Assembly: GCA_003864495.1 (NCBI GenBank)
Contig: ML133456.1
Coordinates: forward strand, 621,255 to 685,254
Reading direction: 5' to 3'
DNA from: Nemopilema nomurai
Taxonomy: Eukaryota > Cnidaria > Scyphozoa > Rhizostomeae > Rhizostomatidae
Length of the DNA stretch: 64,000 nucleotides
Each line of letters starts with the position of its first letter. The first letter of the stretch is position 1. A program made the position numbers and the translations under genes. Under the pieces are notes generated by a model that saw only the letters and a program-made list of their open reading frames with translations, was not told where the DNA came from and made no database searches. Shown here in pieces: positions 38,385 to 51,015 of the stretch.

Positions 38385-41300
38385 AGCTGTAAGATGCACC
38401 TTGGGCCTTTTGGAAGACCCCTGTTCTCTGACAATGGCCATGGCCTTGCCTATTCTTGTTAATTTGTTGCTGTCTAGTAAACAAGGAAAACTTGACGCAA
38501 AGATTAGAGGAAAGGTGGGGAATGATTGGCAAAAATGCTTCTATATTTAAAACAAGGGCATTAAGAGGTATGAGTCACTAACAATGGGAGTAAGACAATT
38601 GGTAAGTCCAAAACTTCAAAAAAACCAACACACATCTTCAAGGATAGTAAGAGTAAGCAGCCATGTTGAGATTCCATTAATTAATTAGCATAACTGTTTC
38701 AAGTCATTCCGATTATAAACAGGTATAAAGGCATGCGCTCAGTACTATGAATTACGATATCAAAATCCGATCGCACTTATTGCTGAGATAAGCCAACGAA
38801 AATGCAATTATATATAAACGTATAATGTGTTTACGAAAGTCAAGTGGTCTTCAAGTTGTTCCGTAAATTAAGGGATTACCAAGAGCCACAAAGACGTTTC
38901 ACAGTTTATCCTTCATCGAATTTCAGCAGTTTGCATTTGTAGTTGTCACGTCATGTAAGTTGGCTCCAGATTAGATACACACGTTTACTGAGATTCTTAG
39001 GCCTTTATACACGTGAGTGTAGCCATGTTTGTAATGGGATTTTAGGACGGTAGCATTGAAGGCACGGACCGATTGACTCATTCATTAATGGCACAAGATT
39101 TAGAATTGGCAAACAAGAGCCAACTTTAGGAAAGAAGAACGATTTACACAGTTCTCGAGAAGGGCTTTGCGATAAGTAGCGCCACCTTTGTTTGGGTTGT
39201 CTCTAAGATGCAGGCGTGGCCATCTGTAATACCAACGTGTGTGTTCTACCGTTATGTGCATGATGCATTAAAATGAATCAAAACTGCATTCATAAGAGGC
39301 ACAGTCTTATTTTTGACATCATTCGCCATAGATACTGTTTCAAGTCATTATTTACGAAACATTAGCCATCCACAGGAGCATATACCTTTACTTTGGATCT
39401 AATGCCATACATTCTCTTGTACTTCGTAATAGGTCAACTTAACATGCAATACGAGGTAGACACCAAAGACAAAAAAGTAAAAATAAAAATACAAACTAAC
39501 GGACATAGAAAGAGACAAAACAAAGGCGAAACTTCAATTTTGTCTTTATCTGTCAACGAAACATTTGATTCAAATCATGTTCAATCTTAATTTACGATTT
39601 AGTGTATTTCTACTTGATTATGAGAAATAATGCTAATAGGAAGCATCCTGCGTGGGGTTTCCTCCACTTTCCTTTGGTGCTTCTTAAGGCTTGATTAAAT
39701 GTCTCCTATTAAAGAAACATTTTTTGCAATATTGCCTTTTTCGATTTTTGTCTCATGTCGGAATCTTTCTGCACTGTTTTGTTCATTGAAAGACAAGAAC
39801 GGCAACTTAATCCTACAACCCTCTTGATAATCTGCAGGATTTATGTTGCCCGTTTTCCTCAAAGCAAGTCCATCTTTCTCAATGGAGCTGACCCATGAAT
39901 GGAGCCATAATTTATTCTCTCTACAGCTAAGACCGCGATAAAGAAGACTGTTTGCATGAAAAGCACATTATGCACTGCATTAGAAGGGAAATGGTAATCT
40001 TAATAGTTCCTGTGTCACTTTAGCAAGCTTCAGAAATAGCCAAAGTGAAAGTTGGAACTCAATAAAACTCCAGCCTGCTTTTATCTCCATGCAAACACAG
40101 TGTCAGGTAGATTTCGTGTTAAATAATAACATCTGCTCTGAAATTAAATTTGGAATTTTGGTTTCCTGTCATTCAGTTAGAACGAGGTGATCAAATCACA
40201 ACTAGCAAAACTTGATAATTAAAACATGCTTTTGATCAAGGTAGCGGTTACCACATTGGTCACCTTATATTTCATTGGTAATGAGGACACTGGTGTTTCA
40301 ATCGCTGATGATTCTCCTTTGAAAAAGATCTTGGAAGATTAATGCAAGAAACTTGTGTTGTACGTATTTCAGTCCCAGTTTAACACTCCATAAGGAAAGC
40401 TCATGCCGAGTCTGAAATGTGAAAGCAGTATACGCGAATTCAAAAGCTTTATACCAACTTGGTCCCCATGCGGGAATTATATATGGGGAAAAGTCACCCT
40501 CTTTATTCTATTTGCTATATTGATTGAGGTTCTTCTTTATATTTTGTCACCCTCTGATGTCTGTTGTTCCCTGTGGTACATGATTGGAACAAGTAGTTTA
40601 TGCATTTCCTAAATGAATATTTACATTTAGGATATATAAATTACCGTCTGATTAACATAATATGAATTCTGACTAGTCACTATTGTTGCCATCAGATGAC
40701 ATAATCTGAGCCCTGGTTACTGCGGTTAGCGGCCTGTTTGAAGAAATAGATATCAGGTGTAACGGCCATAATTTTCTAAGCAGTTTAAACCGATTTGCAA
40801 TTGTTATCAATGGGAAAAGACCGAAAGGCAATGGAGCCATTGTTAAGCAATCCACAAGCAATTGTGGCGGTGCAATGCACAAATTTTAGGTGTCTACCAG
40901 CGAATTGATGGCAGGTCGTGCACGAAAATCAACTTTGTGTCTGAAGTTTGAAAAAGCTTGATTGGTAATCAAATCATTAACCATACCCAGTTTGGTTTGA
41001 ATGTGTGTCTGAGTAACTCTTAACAAACTCGACAATGTGTGTTTATTATTCTTCGCAACCCTATTAGAAGAGGCTTTTGACAAAGGGTGCAACTTAATCC
41101 CGTATTGAGGGGAACACTGCGGATTTGTATGACAGAAGGAAGCATTGAGAGAACAAAGTTACTCTGTCTCCACTAGCCTGGGTCATACAGAAAGAAGGAG
41201 AAGGCAAATGGGTTCTGAGGAAATGACACCAGCTCACGAAAGGCGGTTTAGCAAGTCTCAAGTGCTTTTCTTCCAGAGATATTGCAAAAGGAAACCCAAA

Positions 41301-44300
41301 TACAAACAGCGAGAGAAAATGAGTCTAGCTCTTGATTACTTGTGTCAAAAATTCTTGACATCGGTTTCGCAACACTTGTCTATGAAAAGAAGAAAGTCTG
41401 GGTAGTCAAAAGGAAAGCAAACAAAGCAGAAAAAAGTGTTTTGCTAACTACAGCTCGATTTCATTTATCCAGGGCCAAGTTTCATTCTAAGTTAGTGCTC
41501 TGAAGGTCCACCTATTAAGAATAAGCGACATAAACTTACTTTTTCAATTTGAATGAATTGACTCAAATCAACTTAGCCCGAACAAAAACTATTACCTTGG
41601 GTCAGAGACAGATTTCTTATAAAGTGATCATAGTTGTAACAGGGAAGTTAACACTGATAGTGTGATGTTTAAGATCGAAAATAGAAAATGAAAAGGCAAA
41701 GGCCAATGCAAAGTTGAGGAGAAAGTTAATTGAGTTTTTCTTGAAGTAAAGATGCTAGAAGCGAGTAAAGAGCTGTGCTTCAAAGTCGTGGCCTGTACAT
41801 GCGAGAAAGCCTCACAAAACAAAATGGTTGTGGATGTACGCTGCAATAAATTAAGGCCAAAGCAACATTTCTTGGGAAATGAACTGTTTTATGCATTCAT
41901 TTCAAGCAATACGTATTTTTTTATACAGGCTATCCGTTTTGTAATTTTAAAGCATTCTTCGTAGCCCAAGCGAGGCCAGGCATGAGTACCAGCATCATAG
42001 TATTTCTAACTTGTTTTCAGTTTTTCGAGCAATTATTTTCTCGTTGCTACAAAGAAATTTAGCAAAACTGATATTATTAGGAGCAAATGTTTGGACGAAT
42101 TCTTTGCACAAGGGAATGCGATGAGTGTTTGGAAAGGTGACACTTTGTAATAAGATTTATATTGAGGAAAAAGCATGATGACAAATGCAATGATAAAGAA
42201 AGACCCTGTCCACATTCGGGATCAAGGATGCAGGCAGTAAAACATAGCCACGTATGAAAGCTTAGGGTCCTCAACTTTCAAAGGAAGTATTGAGTGTCGA
42301 TCCAGGTTTGAACTAGATCTCATTTCGTTTGACATTTTCGTATACTTTGTTTGATAATAGTATTGCAAATATTGAAAGTGCATGGAAAGAGATTGCAAAA
42401 GAGCATGCTTTTATTATCCAAACAGATAAATCCGCGCAAGCGTCTTAATAACAAGAATGTATATGATGCAATCATTTTGTTTGAGAGCCGGCAAATTTGT
42501 GCAATTGCGAATTACTTTCTTTTCATGGACTTAGTGTAATTTGTTGATAACCTTAAACAGATCTAACGGATTGAGCGCGTGTGCTTGAATGATGTAGAAT
42601 ATTTCTATCAACAAACTTTCCTGAATTAAAATGTGGAATTCAAAATATAATAACCAAGAATTCAAAGTATTTCAGGCCTAAAGGTATGAGCAGCGAGTAA
42701 CATAAGACGCTCTGGTGACGAGAATCGATGAATTCCCTGTATCCACTGAAATGCGTATTACCATCAAAGGTGACTTGTTTTCTGGGCACCTTGTGGCATG
42801 GAAACGCCCAAACTCTCCAAGCTGTCTTTTCAAGGTTTTCTCACATCAGCTTGAGTAATGCGGTTTCCTGCGAGTGGATTCATTTGTTAACAAGAATGGA
42901 TCCGTATATCAAATAAGTTGAGTGTCGTTTGGCTGCACGTTCTCATGTTATAGCCAAGTGTTTCACTCATACAAAGAACTGTTCAAGAAACAGTATTAAG
43001 TTGATGTGGTTTGCTAGTCCGTTAGGCTATCCATTCGTAAATAGTTATGGGATTTCATAATCCAACAGAATCCTCATTATTTTACCAGCAGTTCTAACGG
43101 TCCTGCATAATTCACCAACAACCGCAACGGATGTGGACGAGAAACTTACGATGAATCCAAGAATTTCTCCAGCTCTTCAAATGGCTCCACCCCAACGGTT
43201 TAGTTCTCCTACGCAATATGACCGCATCCTGATGACTTGTGATTTAATTTTCCAAGGATTTTAATCGCAAACATGTGCCTGATGAAAGAACCTTCTGGAA
43301 ACGTTGATATTTTGTTGGACGCCTACACATCGCTTGGAAAAATTGGCTCCTCATCTGGACAATATTATCAACAGAATTTATGCCTTCAATTGATCAGCCC
43401 ATATTTATAGCTACAAAAATTATAACATGTGAGCGAAGGATTTCTGTATCGCTCTGAGGATTCTTTTTCCTTTTGCGAATGAAAGTGTGGCGATCTAGAC
43501 AGATTTAGTGCGCAAGCAACTGTTAATTACTTTTCCTTTATTTTGAGAATGCAAGTTGATTTTCCTTTCAAGCTAGCCACGTATAATAGTCATAAAGAGG
43601 CCCGTAGGAACCGGGGGGTTGGGGGATTAATGGGGCTAGAGTTCCCCCCAATTATTGTCAAACTGCAGTATCTTTCCTTTATACCAGTGTACTGAATGAG
43701 AAAGAATACAACGGGCAACTCCCCCGTCCAATATGAATTTCGTTCCAACGGCACTAATAGCACTTCAATTCGCTTTCAACATAGTTGGTTTGAATTCGTG
43801 ATTCTAACTGCGGAGTACCCATCCATTTCCATTCCCCTGTAAGTCTTTCTTCAATTTAAAGCCGAGGCAGTTTGCGATGCATTTGAGAATTTTTTGCATA
43901 TTTAAAGCAAGGTGCATGAGAAGGGTAAAGTTGAGGAGAGCTAGAAAATAGAGTAAGAAACTACTGCAGAATCAGAAAAGTTTTTATTCGATTAACTGTG
44001 ATAATTCACCAGAGATTCGATGGCACGAGTCTTGTTATGCTCGTAAAAGATTTAATGCATTCTCTGTATATTATGTGATATCTTTTCTGTAACATCAACT
44101 ATGGTATAATGTGGGCATCTTACCAAAGCCTTCATGAAGAGCTATACTGGCATTCCTTCGTCATTCCTTTAAGGACGAGGCCTTCCCCTCTATTCTTACC
44201 CAAAGCAATCGGCGTCTGCTCGTTATGTAATATAATCTTTGTTTATATTAAACTATACCTTTGAAGCAAAGTTGTTCAAGCTTAAACTTACCAGCTGCTA

Positions 44301-44385
44301 TTATTTGAAGAATGTCCATTCTGCATTTCATTGGTTTGTATTTTAAATTATCTGCAGCAGCTACCTGGTTAGGGGACCGCCATTT

Positions 44386-44423
44386 TGATATTGCGAATGA
44401 GGCTAGCCTCGTTTGCTATATCA
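44386..44423. repeat. 38-bp imperfect palindrome
   Basis: The halves TGATATTGCGAATGAGGCT and AGCCTCGTTTGCTATATCA pair at 16 of 19 positions with no loop. It may be the joined ends of a lost element or a cruciform-forming site. Confidence 0.75.
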
Positions 44424-45162
44424 ACGAAGAAGCAGGATTGCCATTTGAAAACTTTGGAGTTGAATTTGGGATTTTAGGGTTATATTAAGATTAATTTTGA
44501 ATTTTACTTGAAATATTCGCGCACGAAAAAGCTGTCATATCCTATTATTCTAAATATCATGATTTACTAGACCCACATACGGGACTTTCGTAGTTTTATG
44601 AGTGATTAAAAGATGGCCTACATACAAGTGAACCGTACTAGTCGAGCCGTGCAGTAGCGGACCCTTGGGTCTGTCGTCAGCGTTTCTAACAACTTAGCAA
44701 TTCTTGGAAAGAAAAGTTTTATATGCATGATGCATGAAAACAGAATCATGAATCAAATTGCGGGTAAAGCCACTCTTACATGGTCAGATTTTTTTCAGAG
44801 AGGAAATTGAACATCGAATTCGATTTTTCAAGAATTAAACGTGATTCCATTCGACGAAACCGAAAGGTGAATGAATGACATTTTTACTAACCACGCTTCT
44901 ACGTCAACCGAAATGCCATGTTCCACGTTGTTTTAGTCTGTTTACAGTCATTTTAAAGGAGAAATAGAATCAGCGAAGCTTCAATTCAATATGAATAAAG
45001 AAAAAGAATTGTTTATTTCTGAATACGAGAAATAGAAGAGCACGTGATAACTGGAGCGATACCTGAAGTAACATCTACCTTCAGTTTAAAAATAAAATTG
45101 AGGTTTTTGACGTTTCCATATTCGACAAAACCTTATCAGGATTCGACAAAATCTGACTTTGT

Positions 45163-45290
45163 AAAGCCAAATCTCCACTAGGCGGAAAATGTCGATGCGG
45201 AAAAATTCTCTGCGAGAAAACGGGATAATTGAAATTGTCATCCAACTTTTCGCGGCACGACAATTTTCCGCCCAGTGGAGATTGGGCTTT
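45163..45290. mobile_element. 128-bp foldback element
   Basis: The left end AAAGCCAAATCTCCACTAGG and the reverse complement of the right end AAAGCCCAATCTCCACTGGG match across about 28 bp with two differences, enclosing about 70 bp. No internal coding. Consistent with a small MITE; the target duplication is unclear. Confidence 0.7.
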
Positions 45291-45296
45291 AGAGGG

Positions 45297-45596
45297 CATA
45301 GGCGCCGACTACGTGGGGGCTTGGGGGCTCGAGCCCCCCCTGGGAATTGCTATGGGAGGGCTCAGCCCCCCCTGGGAATTTCGTTTGAAATCAATCAAAG
45401 AATTGAACTGATGATACTGAAGACCATGATGTTATATCTGCTTTATTAAAATGTTTTGTTTTGTTATTATACATAATACATATGTTGTATTACGTTATTA
45501 AAGCGACAGGTAATTTCTCTACCTTTTAACTTTTTTAATTTTTTTAAAATTTAAATTTTGAGCCCCCCCTGGGAAAAATAAAAGTCGGCGCCTATG
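45297..45596. mobile_element. 300-bp hAT-type MITE with 8-bp target duplication
   Basis: The ends CATAGGCGCCGACT and AGTCGGCGCCTATG are perfect inverted repeats. They are flanked by identical 8-mers TTAGAGGG at 45,289-45,296 and 45,597-45,604. An 8-bp duplication with CA-starting ends is characteristic of hAT elements (established knowledge). Inside are three copies of AGCCCCCCCTGGGAA and a GGGGGCTCGAGCCCCC palindrome. No transposase. It inserted right at the end of the foldback. Confidence 0.85.
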
Positions 45597-45806
45597 TTAG
45601 AGGGGCTGTCGATTCGACAAAATTTGAAGTTGAGTTGATACTGTCTAATTCGACAAAAGAGGTGGACATTACGTATTGGAGTATCCTTGCTACTAAATAA
45701 TGATTAGTACTAAAATCAGCCATTTGTGAAAACATATGAATAGAATGGCTATGAATCGGAAATGATCTTTCTAAAGTTATCATTTTCTAGAGAACTTGCA
45801 AAACGA

Positions 45807-46729
45807 TTTGAATTTTGTTTAAAAAGTTTCAAAAGTTCGACTGATGTTATCGTCCTATCTCTTTCTCTTTTAAGCTTCCTCTGCTGCCGTCAGTTATGCT
45901 TAACTAACCTCAAGTCTCATATCTACAAAGAAAGAAAGCATCTAGAAGGATAGTAATTGAAAGCATGTACCATTTTATGTATGATATTTTTAGTTTCATT
46001 CAATTGTTACTTAGTTCAATTCGTTGCATCAAGCTTTGATCAAAATAAATTTGAATTTAGTTTAAAAATGTTCGGAACTTTTCAAAAGTTCGATTGATTT
46101 TTTTCGTCCCATCTCTTCCTCTTTTAAGCTTCCTCTGCTGCCGTCAGTTATGCTTAACTAACCTCAAGTCTCATATCTACAAAGAAAGAAAGCATCTAGA
46201 AGGATAGTAATTGAAAGCATGTACCATATTATGTATGATATTTTTAGTTTCATTCAATTGTTACTTAGTTCAATTCGTTGCATAAAGCTTTGATCAAAAT
46301 AAATTTGAATTTAGTTTAAAAATGTTTGGAACTTTTCAAAAGTTCGATTGATTTTTTTCGTCCCATCTCTTCCTCTTTTAAGCTTCCTCTGCTGCCGTCA
46401 GTTATGCTTAACTAACCTCAAGTCTCATATCTACAAAGAAAGAAAGCATCTAGAAGGATAGTAATTGAAAGCATGTACCATATTATGTATGATATTTCTA
46501 GTTTCATTCAATTGTTACTTAGTTCAATTCGTTGCATCAAGCTTTGATCAAAATAAATTTGAATTTAGTTTAAAAATGTTCGGAACTTTTCAAAAGTTCG
46601 ATTGATTTTTTTCGTCCCATCTCTTCCTCTTTTAAGCTTCCTCTGCTGCCGTCAGTTATGCTTAACTAACCTCAAGTCTCATATCTACAAAGAAAGAAAG
46701 CAACTAGAAGGATAGTAATTGAAAGCATG
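45807..46729. repeat. 254-bp tandem array, about 3.6 copies
   Basis: The marker AAGCTTCCTCTGCTGCCGTC starts at 45,872, 46,126, 46,380 and 46,634, giving an exact 254-bp period. Copies 2-4 are nearly identical; the first is partial and more diverged. Absent from the left arm. No coding frame is conserved across units. Confidence 0.95.
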
Positions 46730-47002
46730 AAAGCCATCTTTCAGTTTGCCACCATTTCTCAACCAGCTAGCCAGCGCCAACCGTCTACCTTTGCAAGTTG
46801 AAAAACCTGATTAAAATGACTGAAGAAATCAGGGTATGAATCCAAGCATGAATTTCCTTTACCTCCAATCAATCAACAGAATTTCTTGACCCTATCGAAA
46901 CTTTAAAGTGCACTGTACCTTTCTCGAGTAAAAAAACATCGGAGAAGAACTTTCTGACTTCTTTCAAACTTGAAAATTTGAAAGCTTCACGATTGTGACC
47001 TA

Positions 47003-47254
47003 CAATTTCTGCCAAAAGTCTTGGAACTAATTTACGCATTGTTTGCACAAGCTGCCAAACGATGTGTATAGCAAAAGTGCATAATCCTACAAATATAAGT
47101 GGTGAACTCTCATATACCGATGACTTGAAGCGAACGATCCAACATTGTTTGTGGGGGAAAGGGGGTTGCAACCACCAAGGAGACACGGAAATAGAACGGG
47201 GTTCGCAGAACCATAAAAACATCACGGTGCTCCAACTACTTTTGGCAGAGATTG
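47003..47254. mobile_element. 252-bp MITE (family B)
   Basis: The left end CAATTTCTGCCAAAAGTCTT and the reverse complement of the right end GCAATCTCTGCCAAAAGTAG are inverted repeats. TA precedes the left end and CA follows the right end, probably a mutated TA. The TIR core TGCCAAAAGT plus a G-rich internal stretch after CAACATTGTTT relate it to 58,640-58,916. Confidence 0.7.
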
Positions 47255-48139
47255 CAATCTTATGCAAGAAAGATATACAATTAAGATTGACGTAAGATTC
47301 ACTTCATTCCTCGTCGTGTTGAATCCTTCGCCGCAGCTGGCATTAAATGACCTCCAGTGAAGTCAGTCGCCATTGCAAGTGGATTAGTTCATTCCGTGCA
47401 AGATGGAACTGTCTCTTAGTAACAAATGCGAGCAACATTAATTGCCATTGGCATATGCCTTTCAGATCCTTGACGGAAATAATCGAGAATGTAAAGAAAT
47501 AAAGTGATTATTCATGCAAACGGGAAACATCGAGTTTAGCCATGACCTCATTTTCTTTAAAATGCTTTAAATATTAATTCGAAAGGATTGGCAATTTAGC
47601 AAGCTGTTTAGTCGTTTTTCAGAACATTACTGCGTGTAAAGAAAAACAGACGAGAGAATTCATACACTTTAGAAGAGTCTTCTTAATCGGTCATTGAAAT
47701 ATTCCTCTCCATAATTCATGTCATTGCAGCAATTAACACAAAATTCGATGTCTAGGAAACGACCTAGTCTGTTTTGAGCGGATTAACGAAAAGTGCTGAT
47801 ATTTAAGATGTCTGTAATTGCAGCTCTTCTTTGTCGTCATCGTTAATGCTGATGGCTTGGAAGAGACTGCAGAGTGACTGCTTAATGACAGAGTTCCACT
47901 AAGTGCTTTCAGTTGTGATGCAAGTGCTTCCATTTCTATGCTGTAACTAAACACTTGTGATCATTCTTGAAAAGACAAAAAGTGAGACTGTTGAAGAGCT
48001 ATATTCATGTTTAACAGTTGTCCTTCAAGTATACGTCCAAGTTCGGAAAACTGTCTCACTTGATGGGTGTTAGAGAGCAAGGTGAAGGTAGCTCATGTTG
48101 CCTATTAGTAAAAATCTGAAATCTACATGCTTTTCAAAT

Positions 48140-48536
48140 GATGTGAGAAATATTTTTACATAGAACTGAGGAAGCTTATATCCATCTCGTATTAAATAGC
48201 ATGAGCGTTTATGAAGCAAGGACCAGTTTTGAACCTGAGCAATAGCTGAAGCTTTCGTTATACTTTAGATGGCAAACTTTACGCAGTAGCCCAAAGTAAC
48301 TTTATGAATAGGAATTTAAAAACACTGGGTTAAAGTAAGTTGTTCATTAAACTATACAATACTGTAAACAGTTTTAGATGTCCTTATGCTTTCTTTTGTC
48401 TATCTTACCTTGTCTTGTGGGAAGATCATAGACTGGCTGGCACTCTTTCTTGTCTATGTGAACAATTTTTAAAGAGAAATTAGCCATTATTCAGTAAATT
48501 ATCTAAAATGATTATTCACTTCTAAAGCACCTTGTC
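48140..48536. other. Arm-specific block, right version
   Basis: About 0.4 kb in place of the left arm's 1.1 kb (26,506-27,592). No gene or element ends seen. Confidence 0.6.
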
Positions 48537-50512
48537 CCTTCAAATTGATTCAGTTTTTAGTCTGACCATACTTGGCATTTATCGCTAAGACACTTATTCA
48601 TTTACAGTTTGAGTTGAATCTTTAAAGCTGTCTCCGTATGGTTGAATGCAGCCATTATGTCGAATAGATTTGGGAAACTTAAAAATGTCTGGAATTTCTA
48701 TTCTGCCAGACACAAATCCACATAAGCCATTAGCTATAATGCAGAAGAAATTTTTAAGGTTAGTAAAATTCGCTTATTGCAGATTGGTTAGATTTTGGTG
48801 GCGCTGTGGTCAGACTTGGTTGCCATATTGCCTAGGCCATTGTTCCTCTAATGTCCAAAGTTGATTATAATCAATTACAACTGCGGTAGTGAGTGAAAGA
48901 CGTACATGTTGAAAGACAAAGAATGCAAGAAACGAATAATGAATATGCAGTTTTCGAACTGGTTACTGTATCACCATTTACCAGCCTGCTTGCATTACAT
49001 TGAAAACCATGATAGCTTAATGGGATCAATTAAGCTATGGGAAAATGAATTTACGCTCATTTTATTTAAGCTCACTCGAACTAACATTTTATCAAATTAT
49101 TTTGTCTTAACTCAAGAATTGCCTGGGAGATCAAAATTGGACAAAAATCCAAATCTGTAAAGTCATTTTCATGAATCGAAACTTGAAAACAAAGTCTCTT
49201 ATCAACTCCATAGTCTGCTGTCTCCAAAGATCAAAGCATTTACGATTCGGAGAAACTTTGAAGTTCAATGCTTGCTACATTTTAGTATCTTATATGACTC
49301 AATTCCAAAACTCCTCCTACAATGTATATTGGAAGTACACTTGCAGTAGTTTGTGAAACATTTCGACAAGCTATAAGTGAGAACGATTCGAAAGGGGCAT
49401 GTCTAAAACTACCAGAAGTCTTTACGTAAATGGAAAGAGTATGAAAGTACTTATAATATTTATGCCCTGCCAAACAAGAACGGCTATTCGACCTTTCTCT
49501 ATGGTAAATAACTGGTAAGGGCGGACCAGCTAGTAATAATTATCAGGAAAAGCTGAATTTCTACTGACAAAATCCGATAATAAATGTCAGGCAGTCGAAA
49601 GGAGGGACAAGAAAAACCAAAGTTCCTCCCCTTTTTTAAGATGCCAAGACATGGCATATAAACCTCTGTCTATAGGTTCAAAAATTCAAACACATTTCAA
49701 TTATTGATATCATGAAGATATAAATAAGGTTTGCCAGGACTGCAGTTATTTGTTTCACTGTTTGCCTGGAAACTACTCGTTGTAACAATTTCCCACCCAC
49801 CAACGAAGCCGTTTTTACCTCAAAAATGCAGTTTACCCATTTTTCTAGCCCTATTTAATTATTAATTGTACGATAATTCTTAAGGGAAAACAAGGGATTT
49901 TAGGTACAAAACTAGCTTAATGAGGAAGACGGAGACATGTTTGCAATGTTGATAGAGAAAATTGAAGGCTCTAAAGGAATTGGTAAATAATTCGTGATGT
50001 TTATTTGTAAGTAAACGGATTGTCTCTGAAAGGCCGATAGCTCTGAGAAAGTATCCTTCTGTTGCCACACACATCCTTCGAAATGAGATTTGTACCCACG
50101 AAAATAATACCGTGTTTTGGTTAATGGTGAAAATCCCATTATTTGACAGAATTTTCGGAACTGCAGGCAGAATTTCCCACTTGCATCACGAGTGCATGTT
50201 TATGCTGTGGATTATCCTAGAGAATGTTTGCCCTATAAGTTGACTAAAGTTGTTACATTCTTGATATAGACAGTTATAATCGAATACACAGTTACTGCCA
50301 TGTGTGGTCTGGGCCGTCCATAGACCACAGGTAACAGGACCTCAACAAGCCGAGCGGGTCGATGCATGCTGCAGTTATGAGCTCTTGCTCTCAATGAAGG
50401 TTTACAAAGCACGTAATTGCTGAAAGTGGTTCGTCGTTGCTCCAAAGATGACGTCTTGAAGAATCTTTCACACGCTAGTTGCAAGCCGTACAAAATCCTG
50501 TGGTAAATAACG

Positions 50513-50559
50513 AAAGCGCAGGGACTCTAGGCTCAAATTTCTGACCCTTTCTTCATTGT
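50513..50559. repeat. 47-bp direct repeat, copy 1
   Basis: This copy has its proper partner in the left arm (about 24,650-24,700). A second copy with one mismatch lies at 50,969-51,015. Confidence 0.85.
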
Positions 50560-50968
50560 TTGTTGAATATATGGTCATCATTCTTGCTTGAAAACAGTCT
50601 GAATGGGGATTGCTTTAGGATGACGTAAACATGACAGGTTCTGGTTTGAGTATGACACAAACGTCACTTTTACAAAGGGCGGGTTCTTCAGGTTTAATAA
50701 AGATGAGAAATTTCTGTGACTGATCATAATGGCTAGCCAATTCTTATCTTAGAGTAAGAGCCAGTTTTGTTTAAATTACAGTAACCATTGAATATGCAAG
50801 GTAAAGTAAAGACAAGTTTTGGCAGGAGTGATAGAAAATAAAAAAGGTGAAAGAAAAGCAACGATAGTTCCGCTGATAATAAGCTTTGCGAGTTTATAAT
50901 GATAATTGATTGAACAAAAATTCTGCTTGACCTCTAATCAAACTAGAGATAGCTTGTTTCTTTTAAGA

Positions 50969-51015
50969 AAAGCGCAGGGACTCTAGGCTCAAATTTCCGA
51001 CCCTTTCTTCATTGT
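50969..51015. repeat. 47-bp direct repeat, copy 2, at an arm breakpoint
   Basis: An extra copy of 50,513-50,559 in the same orientation, beginning exactly where alignment to the left arm ends. It looks like a templated insertion made during repair. Confidence 0.8.

Larger units (their letters stand above)
45120..45658. repeat. Four ATTCGACAAAA motifs around a nested element pair
   Basis: Exact copies of the 11-mer lie at 45,120, 45,141, 45,612 and 45,648, two on each side of the foldback and the hAT-type MITE. They probably belong to one host repeat that the two elements entered. Confidence 0.6.
43395..47295. other. 3.9-kb right-arm-specific block
   Basis: No partner in the left arm, which has a different 0.7 kb here. 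No gene recognised. It holds a 38-bp palindrome, a 128-bp foldback, a hAT-type MITE, four ATTCGACAAAA motifs, a 254-bp tandem array and a family B MITE. It is therefore a nest of elements rather than one insertion. Confidence 0.7.
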
